Shown: positions 13,357-22,070 of the stretch, piece by piece
Position numbering within the stretch: position 1 is the stretch's first letter
Layout of the letters: each line of letters begins with the position of its first letter
Source of the DNA: Sipunculus nudus
Taxonomy: Eukaryota; Annelida; Sipuncula; Golfingiida; Sipunculidae
Direction of reading: 5' to 3'
Length of the DNA stretch: 64,000 bases
Assembly (NCBI GenBank): GCA_026874595.1
Contig: CM049318.1
Span: forward strand, 48,214,456-48,278,455
The notes under the pieces: generated by a model
Databases searched by the model: none
What the model was told of the DNA's origin: nothing
Seen by the model: only the letters and a program-made list of their open reading frames with translations
Position numbers and translations under genes: made by a program

Positions 13357-13375
13357 TCTTTCCTCCTTTTTTTCC
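13357..13375 (-). other. Polypurine tract of the LTR element
   Basis: On the - strand these 19 bases are all purine (GGAAAAAAAGGAGGAAAGA) and directly abut the 3' LTR. That is where second-strand synthesis is primed in LTR retroelements. Confidence 0.88.
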
Positions 13376-13933
13376 AGATGATAAACTTTCAAGTCATATT
13401 AAAATTAACATATGATTCACTTCTGATAATGAAATATACTTGTTATGAAATTACCTTATCAAAATAATCTTATGTATCCGTTTATCACTATGATAATGTT
13501 CACGCATGTTTTTACACTCATATGAAAAATAAAGTTTCCTGTTACTCAGAACTGTTTGTTATCATTCGCATAACTGTGCTGTCTTGATGTGTTACTTAGC
13601 TTAAGTATGTGTTCAACTGTTTTAAAATAAACATCATGTAAAATATCATGCATGAGACAATGACATTCAAGTTGCAAATTACAACGTTATAGCCTCATTT
13701 AAAATATTCACTCGAGGTATATGTTCATCAACAGTCAATAATAAAAGTTCTCAGATTACGCATGCAGAGTTCACTGGAATGTCCATGACACAAATGTTAC
13801 TATTCTGTCCAACACTTCTCTTCCTCCTCATGAAAGAAAAATAAATTTACAACTTAAAATACACTGAAATATCTGGTACCACTTAAATATCTAAATATCA
13901 ATAAGAGCAGCGTTCGGCGTACACTCTTATGGT

Positions 13934-14316
13934 TCACTTATTAAGCACAAAATCTTCATATTTCTTTGGCATGGTTCTCTGACGACTCGGTCTTGACGAG
14001 TATACCTCATGATGACAATTATCGGGTTTTTGCGAATTATCACATTGCATCAAGTTTTGTAGATCCGGTTCATGTTCAATCACACACTCATCTCTAGTAT
14101 CTGACTGACTAAATTCATCATCATCAGCTCCAGCATCTCTTGTCACAAATTTCTTCACATGAGTAGAATTTCTCCTATACTCTACTCCATCAGCTGATTC
14201 AATAACAACACTATTACCATGCTTGCTGATGAGCTCGTATGGTTCCGACTCAAGCGTAGTAGAAAGCTTGTTCTCTTTGTTCTGTCTCGGTAACACTAAA
14301 TCTCCAGGCACCAAAT
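13934..14316 (-). pseudogene. Integrase C-terminal part, downstream of the Tigger insertion
   Basis: Encodes the end of the pol polyprotein, with a GDLVL block typical of the integrase GPY/F-type C-terminal module and a charged tail ending in VLNK and a stop. The upstream part of the same domain continues at 16575. The frame is the same on both sides of the insertion. Confidence 0.8.
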
Positions 14317-14450
14317 TACAGTAGAACGCCTGTATTACGGTCACCATCGGGCTTGGATGAAAGTGGCCTTAATACAGGAGTGGCCGTTATACAGGACTTG
14401 ACCAGGAAAAGGGGTTAAAATATAACACGAAACCAAGTTCAAATCTTTAT

Positions 14451-15442
14451 TACAATCAATTAATTAAACGTATATACAGAGTATAAGTATAATTAATGTT
14501 ATCAATAACAGAAATGTTTACAATTACATCAACCCTATTTATAACAATTACCAACAATATATACAAATACAGTGTTTGTTATTAAATTACAAACAGATTG
14601 TATATCCATAATATTTGTACAAATTTGTTGAACCACTGCCACATGACATCGTTCAGTTTATCTTTCCCTGTAGATACACACTGTCTTTATCTTCTGGCAT
14701 TTGCGTTTTCTTCATACTGTTCCATGATCTCTCGCTTCCTCTTAAGTATGTTTAAAACTTGAGTTCGGCCGACACCATAGATTTCTGCTAGCTGTTGGCT
14801 GCTTTTCCCGTCACTCTTTCTGATCAGGTCTAACTTTTCTTTGAGAGCAAGTTCATGTCTTTTCTTGGTCGCCATAATGGTCAAGGTGATTGGGACAAAA
14901 TATACGTAACGTTTTATACATGTAACAATGTTTATTTTTCCTTCATAAATATTTATGTATGAGTAAATTGTGCGATGTTTGCCGCACTGTTTTCGTTTGA
15001 TGTACGTGTTCAAAAGGACTTTAAAGAAAGTTTAAAGATCCACAGTTTGCCTAACGTTTTTTTGATGACATAATCATCGGGACCCCCGCTGGTTGTCATT
15101 CGTTAATTAAATGACAAGCACCCTGTTTAAGATCCGGCTCGCACGACTGATTCACAAACATAAACGCAGGTGGGAACACATGCCTTACTATTGTGCATAC
15201 TAATGAGGCTGTGTGGGGGTAGGACGACGCTGGTGACGTATCAAACTACTCAGTCACGGTCGAGAGGTTACCTTTATCCAGGCACTCTTTAACAGACAGG
15301 AATATGTGACAGCGGACAATTGTGTAATGATATTGAGGTCAGAAGTGGCCGCTCGATTTGTTGAGCCGACGTCACGGAGTCACTGCCCCTGACCGTAATT
15401 GAGGCGTTTTCCGGCCTGCGGGACAAGGAAACCTGGCCGTAA
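14451..15442. repeat. Tandem duplication unit 1 inside the Tigger-like element
   Basis: A 992-bp segment immediately followed by a nearly identical copy at 15443-16434. The junction and the end of unit 2 share the short string GGCCGTAATAC, so the duplication could have arisen at microhomology. Confidence 0.92.
14687..14875 (-). pseudogene. CENP-B-type HTH fragment of Tigger transposase, copy 1
   Basis: A 62-residue reading frame starting MATKKRHELALKEKLDLI. It has the KSSQQLAEIYGVGRTQV segment typical of the N-terminal CENP-B/pogo DNA-binding helix-turn-helix. A full Tigger transposase is several hundred residues with a DDE catalytic domain, which is absent. It could bind DNA if expressed but could not cut it. 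Confidence 0.8.
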
Positions 15443-16434
15443 TACAATCAATTAATTAAACGTATATACAGAGTATAAGTATAATTAATGTTATCAATAA
15501 CAAAAATGTTTACAATTACATCAACCCTATTTATAACAATTACCAACAATATATACAAATACAGTGTTTGTTATTAAATTACAAACAGATTGTATATCCA
15601 TAATATTTGTACAAATTTGTTGAACCACTGCCACATGACATCGTTCAGTTTATCTTTCCCTGTAGATACACACTGTCTTTATCTTCTGGCATTTGCGTTT
15701 TCTTCATACTGTTCCATGATCTCTCGCTTCCTCTAAAGTATGTTTAAAACTTGAGTTCGGCCGACACCATAGATTTCTGCTAGCTGATGGCTGCTTTTCC
15801 CGTCACTCTTTCTGATCAGGTCTAACTTTTCTTTGAGAGCAAGTTCATGTCTTTTCTTGGTCGCCATAATGGTCAAGGTGATTGGGACAAAATATACGTA
15901 ACGTTTTATACATGTAACAATGTTTATTTTTCCTTCATAAATATTTATGTATGAGTAAATTGTGCGATGTTTGCCGCACTGTTTTCGTTTGATGTACGTG
16001 TTCAAAAGGACTTTAAAGAAAGTTTAAAGATCCACAGTTTGCCTAACGTTTTTTTGATGACATAATCATCGGGACCCCCGCTGGTTGTCATTCGTTAATT
16101 AAATGACAAGCACCCTGTTTAAGATCCGGCTCGCACGACTGATTCACAAACATAAACGCAGGTGGGAACACATGCCTTACTATTGTGCATACTAATGAGG
16201 CTGTGTGGGGGTAGGACGACGCTGGTGACGTATCAAACTACTCAGTCACGGTCGAGAGGTTACCTTTATCCAGGCACTCTTTAACAGACAGGAATATGTG
16301 ACAGCGGACAATTGTGTAATGATATTGAGGTCAGAAGTGGCCGCTCGATTTGTTGAGCCGACGTCACGGAGTCACTGCCCCTGACCGTAATTGAGGCGTT
16401 TTCCGGCCTGCGGGACAAGGAAACCTGGCCGTAA
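15443..16434. repeat. Tandem duplication unit 2 inside the Tigger-like element
   Basis: Second 992-bp copy, differing from unit 1 at a handful of positions, including an A/T change at about 15735 that creates a stop in the transposase fragment. Confidence 0.92.
15733..15867 (-). pseudogene. CENP-B-type HTH fragment of Tigger transposase, copy 2 (shorter)
   Basis: Same frame as the copy at 14687-14875, but it stops after 44 residues at TQVLNIL. The Gln-Gln of copy 1 in the helix-turn-helix reads His-Gln here. It is the duplicated, further decayed version. Confidence 0.78.
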
Positions 16435-16574
16435 TACGGAATAAAGGAGTGACCGTAATTGACAACAAAATGATTATGAAATATAACGGTCGAAAATTCG
16501 GGACCGAAAAATCTGACCGTTAGAGACGTATTGACCGTTATTGAGGCGTGGCCGTTAGCAGGCGTTCTACTGTA

Positions 16575-16852
16575 CTTTCAGTTGCACCTCTCTTAGTGTC
16601 TGTGTACAGTTTATTTCTCTCTTTGTGTTCTTGGTCCCTATCTCGAATTTTTTCATCAAATTGCTTCTCAACAAACTCTGGTAGCTTTGTTCTAATCTTT
16701 CTGTTAAAGAGCATCTCTGCAGGGGGTACACCAGTAACAGAGTGCGGTGTGCTCCGGTAAGCTTTCAAGTATTTCCTAACCTCCAATTTCCAGTCCTTAT
16801 GTTCTGCTTGAGCAATTCTGATCCTTTTTAACAAACTTGTTTTGTCATTCAA
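16575..16852 (-). pseudogene. Integrase central/C-terminal part, upstream of the Tigger insertion
   Basis: Encodes YLKAYRSTPHSVTG and PPAEMLFNRKIRTKLP, the conserved stretch after the DDE core in Ty3/gypsy integrases. The catalytic Glu region (NPAANGEVE) lies just upstream at about 16855-16885, in another frame that ends in a stop, so a frameshift separates this block from the catalytic core. Confidence 0.82.
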
Positions 16853-16916
16853 CTTCTCCGTTGGCTGCTGGATTTAAAGGAGTAACTCTATGATGCTGAA
16901 CTCCTTCTGCTCGCAT

Positions 16917-18122
16917 TTATTTAGCAAATTCACTCGACACAAACTGCGGACCATTGTCACTTGTTATCTTGATAGGCACACCATGTGTTGTGAACATCTT
17001 GTCTAGACTGTTAATAACTGTAGCACTTGTCACCGTTTTCATGACGTCTATCTCATAAAATCTGCTGTAGTAATCAACCACTACAAAAACATAGTCCCCA
17101 GAAGGTAACGGACCTAACAGATCTATGGCCAAATTTTGCCAGGGTCCACTTGGCAACTTTGTTGGTCTTAATGGCTCAGGATTTGAAGGTCTACCGACTA
17201 TTTGACACCCATGAAAAGCTTTGACATGTTTTTCAACTTCTTTGTCCATACCTGGCCACCACAGTTTAGATCTCAGTCTTTGTTTAGTTCCAACTATTCC
17301 TAGATGGCCCTCGTGTGCCAATGTAACTAATCGTGGTCTCAGTTTTACCGGCGGTGCGATACGAGTTCCGCGTAGAACTATCTTTCCTATGGTACATAGT
17401 TCATCTCTCACTGACAGATATTTCACCAAAATCGAGTTAGTTTTCCACTGTCCGTTCCTAATAGACTCACGAACTTCTGTCAATTCACTATCATCTGCCG
17501 AACGTTGTTCAATTTCCTTGGTAGTAACAGCGTTTGGTGTTCTGGTAACGTAGACAAATCTAGCAAAGTCCTCTCCAATGTTCATATGACCTTTAGGCAT
17601 GGAGGTCACCTGACTCAACCTTGAAAGTGAATCTGCGATATTTTCTTTTCCAGGCTTATACACCATTCTGAAAGTATACGGTTGTAATCTCAACACCCAA
17701 CGTTGGATTCTCGAGGACGGTTTTGACTTCCTAGAGTAGATATGCTCTAAAGGTTTATGATCTGTGATTAGATCAAATGTTATTCCATACAGATACAGAT
17801 GAAATTTTTCACAAGCCCAGACTATGGCTAACGCTTCTTTCTCAGTCTGTGAGTATCTTTTCTCAACGTCTGTTAGGCTAGCACTGGCATAACTAATGAC
17901 CCGAGGCTGATCATTCTGAATCTGTACAAGGACTGCTCCCAGTCCAGTTGGACTAGCATCAACAATGATTTGAGTCTTTGCATCTCTTTGAAAGTAACCA
18001 AGTGTCTCTGACTTACTAAGTCTCTGTTTCAGCTCCTCAAATGCTTTGTCTTGTCTGGGTCCCCATCTGAATACAGCATTTTTCTTGGTTAACTCACGCA
18101 ATGGAGCCGCAATACTGGCCAA
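16917..18122 (-). pseudogene. RNase H and integrase N-terminal/core region of pol
   Basis: About 401 codons. RNase H shows IIVDASPTGLGAVL, EKEALAIVWACEKFHLYLYG and TDHKPL, ending with NIADSLSRL. The integrase zinc-binding region has HEGHLGIVGTKQRLR...WWPGMDKEVE, but the usual CxxC reads FHGC, so one zinc ligand is missing. The catalytic core shows the two Asp blocks (LAIDLLGPLP and ITSDNGPQF). A stop follows EFAK, before the catalytic Glu. Its role was genome insertion of the element. Confidence 0.9.
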
Positions 18123-18238
18123 ATCTGGAATGTATCTGCTATTGAACTGTACCAGGCCTAAGAAACTCCTGATCTCACTGGCACTTTGTTTTCTTGCCTG
18201 TAATACTGACTTGACTTTATCCTCAGCTGGCCCTATTC

Positions 18239-18904
18239 CTAGTGGAGATTACACAATCTGTTCAGTCCAAATTTACACTTGTCACGATTTAGAGTCAGAC
18301 CTCTCTCTTTAATGCGCTGCAGCACTTTGACAAGTCTCTCATCATGCTCTTCCTGACTAGCACCATGAATGATAATATCATCTGATATGTTCTGTACGCC
18401 AGGACAATCTTGTAATACCTGTTGTATTATCTGCTGATATTTCTCTGGCGCAGCAGAAATTTCAAACATCAGTCTTTTATAGCGATAAAAACCCTGATGT
18501 GTCACAAATGTTGTGATAGCTCGAGATGGTTCATCCAGTTCTATTTGATGGTAACCCCATCGAAGGTCAAGTTTGCTAAACACTTTGCTGTTGTTCATAT
18601 CCTGTAGAACGTCATCAATTGTTGGTATCGGATGTCGTTCTCTCACTACAGCCCTATTCGCTTGCCGCATGTCAACACACAATCTAATGTCCCAGTCTGG
18701 CTTAGGAACACATATAACAGGACTAACCCATGATGTGGGGCCTACGACTTTCTCGATAATATCACTACGCTCAAGGTCATCAAGTTTCTTTGACACTGAC
18801 TCTCTAAGTGAAAATGGAATTCGGTACTGCTGTTGAGCTACCGGTTTCAGTGTTTTGTCCAGATGAAGCTTTAACTGGTAAAACCCCTGTGAAACAACTC
18901 TCAT
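18239..18904 (-). pseudogene. Reverse transcriptase region of pol
   Basis: Shows RT blocks in order: LERSDIIEKVVGPTSWVSP, VPKPDWDIRLCVDMRQANRA, FSKLDLRWGYHQIELDE, TFVTHQGFYRYKRLMFEISAAPE, and the catalytic block NISDDIIIHG. ISDD in place of YxDD is a feature I associate with Mag-lineage elements. The frame ends near 18239; a frameshift or stop separates it from the RNase H frame. Confidence 0.9.
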
Positions 18905-19137
18905 AATTCAGACACAGCATTAATCTGAATTTTCAAGACACCAAGTTCAACAGCTGTATCACATCCCAATAATGGCTGACCTTGACCTTTGATCACAACA
19001 AATTCAGCAACAACAGTTTTATTGTTTACTGTAGTCTCTGCTTTAAAACATCCAAGTGTTTTCAGTGGGTCACTTGTACCATATGCATAAATCAGTGTCT
19101 CACACTTTCTATAAGTACATTTAATCTTTTGACTTTT

Positions 19138-19356
19138 TTAGTACTCCCACATTTCAGCATCCACAATATTTGTACTTGCTCCCGAGTCAATAATCATATT
19201 TATTGGAATACCTCCAACACATACATAAACAGTCTGACATTTAACATGGTCCTGTACAATAAAAGCAAAGTCACTTCTATCTTGCTCTGGCTCTGCCTCT
19301 GGTTCTGTCTCATCAGACATACAATTAACAAAATGTCTCTTGGTTCTGCATCTCAC
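19138..19356 (-). pseudogene. Retroviral-type aspartic protease region
   Basis: The motif IDSGAST is the catalytic Asp-Ser/Thr-Gly signature of retroelement proteases, preceded by an acidic linker. The frame ends shortly after, at MWEY, so the second half of the protease fold is not open in this frame. Confidence 0.82.
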
Positions 19357-19456
19357 AGCAAAATGTCCTTCTTTGCCACATTTGTTACAGGTCTAATTAC
19401 GGACAGGGCAAGATGGATCTCTCCCAAAATGTCCAGGTTTATCACAACGATAACAT
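19348..19456 (-). pseudogene. Gag double CCHC zinc knuckle with in-frame stop between
   Basis: On the - strand a knuckle reading CYRCDKPGHFGRDPSC is followed by a second, CNKCGKEGHFAVRC. A TAG stop lies between them in the same frame. Paired knuckles bind nucleic acid in Gag; the stop is a decay mutation. Confidence 0.8.
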
Positions 19457-19463
19457 CTTTGAT

Positions 19464-20178
19464 TTACTTGTGGGTGTGTCTTATTCTGTGGCATAGAACT
19501 GTTATTGGTACTGGATTTACTTGGTTTTCTATCAGTTCTACCTGACCATTTAGGTTTACCTTTATTCTGTGAGACCCGGTTGACAGTTTAAATTCACCTT
19601 TTCCACACATCTTGTTACTCAGGGCTAAAGCTGCCTCAGTGGACCTCGCCATCTCTTGTGCTTCCGCTAACGTGGGGTCTTTCTCGAACAGTTTCCTTCT
19701 AAGAGCATCACTCTTGCAACTGTGTATTATCTGGTCCCTAATATGTTCGTCAACACTGTCACGAAAACCACAATTAACTGCCTTTCTACGTAGTAGAAAT
19801 TTGATACATTTGTTTAAAAACGTACCTCTCATATGGCGTGTTGGTCTTTGGCTTGAAGTAAGTATCTAATGCCAGTAGCGCTGAATCAAAGTCATTTTCT
19901 TCCCCTATATCAGGAAGCGTATAGAAGATGTCCTGCACATCCAATCCCGCTGTATGCAACAGCAATGCTCGCCTCTGTCGGCCCTGGGTGACACCACGTG
20001 CGTCAGCATATAACACGAAAGCTCGTTTCCAGCGTTCCCATCGAGGCCCAACGCTCGTCGGTTCTCTTGACACATCGAAAGCTGTCAAATTCCCGAATTC
20101 TTGGTTCAAAGAAACGGCCATACTTGTAGTTCGATGTACTGTAAGTTCTAACACCCCGTCGCCATATGTTCCGTTCAC
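19464..20178 (-). pseudogene. Gag capsid-like region, frameshifted
   Basis: Two overlapping frames (19786-20178 and 19464-19832) together carry a Ty3-type Gag: RWERWKRAFVLYADARG, LLHTAGLDVQDIFYTLPD and DSALLALDTYFKPKTN, then the CGFRDSVDEHIRDQIIHSC and ALRRKLFEKDPTLAEA blocks. One frameshift near 19800-19830 breaks it. The ATG at 20178 lies just inside the primer-binding region. Confidence 0.85.
20153..20164 (-). other. Primer-binding site of the LTR element
   Basis: On the - strand TGGCGACGGGGT begins two bases after the 5' LTR. TGG is the expected complement of a tRNA CCA end. From memory, the 3' end of tRNA-Ser(GCT) (CTCGTCGCCA) pairs well with it, so a serine tRNA primer is likely but unproven. 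Confidence 0.7.
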
Positions 20179-20351
20179 AGTTCACGCTCTAAGCGACTGA
20201 CAACTCAGATTAAAACTATAACAAGTTTATTTCGGTTCCAACATGGCGATCTCCACTCAGCTCGAACACAACACGAGGCTAATGACGCCTTCCGGTTTAC
20301 ACCCATAATATCCTCTATTATCGTAGCCCGTATAATAATTACTCACGATAC
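20167..20351 (-). repeat. 5' LTR
   Basis: About 185 bp, matching the 3' LTR at 13163-13356 with roughly four or five substitutions and one short indel. On the - strand it ends GGAACA next to the primer-binding site. Confidence 0.9.
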
Positions 20352-20684
20352 TACAGTAACATTCTCCAGACATGAGAGAACACACTTCAGACATGACAAC
20401 GGACGAGTAGCAAACTGACTAAAAATCAGCAGAGCACAAAAAAAAAAAAAAAAAAAAAAAAAAAACGGTGTAACGGCGCTTACATGATGTTTGGTATGAT
20501 AAAATTTGGTATGTGATGAACGCTGCGATCAGCTAGCAGATGAGGTTCGAATCTGAATTTCTGGAGCATCATTCGATTCGCATGCTGCTAATTCACAGTA
20601 TCACCGGGAAAGGTGTTCACATTTTATCAGTGCAAAAATGCTGAGGCAGCAAAGTAATATGTGTCTCAGGAAGGTTCAGAATCT

Positions 20685-21354
20685 CATATAACACGAAAGC
20701 TCGTTTCCAGCGTTCCCATCGAGGCCCAACGCTCTTCGGTTCTCCTGACACATCAAAAGCTGTCAAATTCCCGAATTCTTGGTTCAAAGAAACGGCCATA
20801 CTTGTAGTTCGATGTACTGTAAGTTCTAACACCCCGTCGCCATATGTTCCGTTCACAGTTCACGCTCTAAGCGACTGACAACTCAGATTAAAACTATAAC
20901 AAGTTTATTTCGGTTCCAACATGGCGATCTCCACTCAGCTCGAACACAACACGAGGCTAATGACGCCTTCCGGTTTACACCCATAATATCCTCTATTATC
21001 GTAGCCCGTATAATAATTACTCACGATACTACAGTAACATTCTCCAGACATGAGAGAACACACTTCAGACATGACAACGGACGAGTAGCAAACTGACTAA
21101 AAATCAGCAGAGCACAAAAAAAACAAAAAAAAAAAACGGTGTAACGGCGCTAACATGATGTTTGGTATGATAAAATTTGGTATGTGATGAACGCTGCGAC
21201 CGCTAGCAGATGAGGTTCGAATCTGAATTTCTGGAGCATCATTCGATTCGCATGCTGCTAATTCACAGTATCACCGGGAAAGGTATTCACATTTTATCAG
21301 TGCAAAAATGCTGAGGCAGCAAAGTAATCTGTGTCTCAGGAAGGTTCAGAATCT
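20685..21354. repeat. 678-bp tandem duplication, unit 2
   Basis: Near-identical copy of 20007-20684, about eight bases shorter mainly because its A run is shorter. It carries a truncated Gag start (to RWERWKRAFVLY) and a complete third LTR at 20845-21030. Confidence 0.92.
20845..21030 (-). repeat. Third LTR copy, created by local tandem duplication
   Basis: Matches the 5' LTR at 20167-20351 with no difference that I noticed. Its outside flank is also duplicated, so it is not a separate insertion. Confidence 0.9.
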
Positions 21355-22070
21355 CCAGACAGCATTTTGTCATCTTACAGAAAAGAGGGAATGTGGCTTC
21401 ACCCACATTTGCACTTCTGTTGAATTGCACAATAACTTTCTCGGTCACTTTACTCAAAGCACTCTGAATCAAGAAAGGACACGTGGACTTCTGCTGAGTT
21501 GAGAAGCGCCGGAGTCTCTTTCAGGAAGACCTTTTGGTGATGAAAATAGATGGCTGTGCAAGTCTCATTGGGTTCAGAAACTGTCTGCCGAGTAAGATTC
21601 ATTTAGAAGAAGCGAAATAATATTGAAATGTATACAAATGAGATGTGTAAACCGATAAAATCAGAATCCAAATCAGTTTTCAAACTTAAATACTATGACA
21701 TGAACTAGTTGTCGATCCAAAGGTTGTAGCTGATACAAGTACTACCTTGTTGAAAGTTGTCTCATCACTTGTGTCCAAGGGTAATATCACAAAGAAAGCG
21801 TCAGTTGATTCAGGGGCTTCGATTCGGGGGGGGGGGGGGCAATCATTCCCCTGCTATTCAGAGAATATTAATATATTTCTGTTCCAATGTATAAATGTTA
21901 ATTAGAACTAACTTGGGACCCATTGTCTCGACGCTCTGCTGAATTTGTCTGTAATATATATATATATGTAATATATGTAGGATATTTTTTAAGAATTTTT
22001 CAGAATGACAGTCCTGTGACCTTCAACCTTGATCTGTGGACCCTGAAATGAATTAAGTGGTGGGTCATTA
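21355..22070. other. Spacer between LTR element and dispersed repeats
   Basis: No gene seen. Contains a G run near 21825-21839 and short AT repeats near 21955. The phrase TTGGGACCCATTGTCTC near 21913 is a possible worn start of a family-1 dispersed element. Confidence 0.4.

Larger units (their letters stand above)
14319..16572 (-). mobile_element. Tigger/pogo-like DNA transposon nested in the integrase
   Basis: Terminal inverted repeats read CAGTAGAACGCCTG at the left and the reverse complement at the right. Flanking TA dinucleotides are at 14317-14318 and 16573-16574, the pogo/Tigger target duplication. The 2254 bp contain two 992-bp tandem copies of the same interior. Only the N-terminal CENP-B-type helix-turn-helix part of a transposase remains, so the element is non-autonomous. 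Confidence 0.9.
13163..20351 (-). mobile_element. Decayed Ty3/gypsy-type LTR retrotransposon (Mag-like)
   Basis: Read on the - strand the order is 5' LTR, primer site, gag, CCHC knuckles, protease, reverse transcriptase, RNase H, integrase, polypurine tract, 3' LTR. Integrase downstream of RNase H defines the Ty3/gypsy order. The ISDD reverse transcriptase motif and double zinc knuckle resemble the Mag lineage (K02A2.6-like proteins). The reading frame is broken by stops and frameshifts and by a nested DNA transposon, so this copy cannot be autonomous. No obvious 5-bp target duplication flanks the LTRs. Confidence 0.9.
20007..20684. repeat. 678-bp tandem duplication, unit 1 (gag start, 5' LTR, outside flank)
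   Basis: Runs from within gag through the 5' LTR into the flanking DNA, including an A run at about 20437-20465. It is followed directly by a second copy. The duplication includes host flank, so it arose after the element inserted. Confidence 0.92.

Noticed and set aside
14687-15013. Full 108-codon frame upstream of the CENP-B-type HTH start
   Set aside because: Residues before MATKKRH are Tyr/Ile/Lys-rich and look like translated non-coding sequence; the domain begins at the ATG at 14875.
20845-21030. Independent solo LTR
   Set aside because: Its flanks on both sides are the same as those of the neighbouring LTR, so it comes from local tandem duplication and not from a second insertion.
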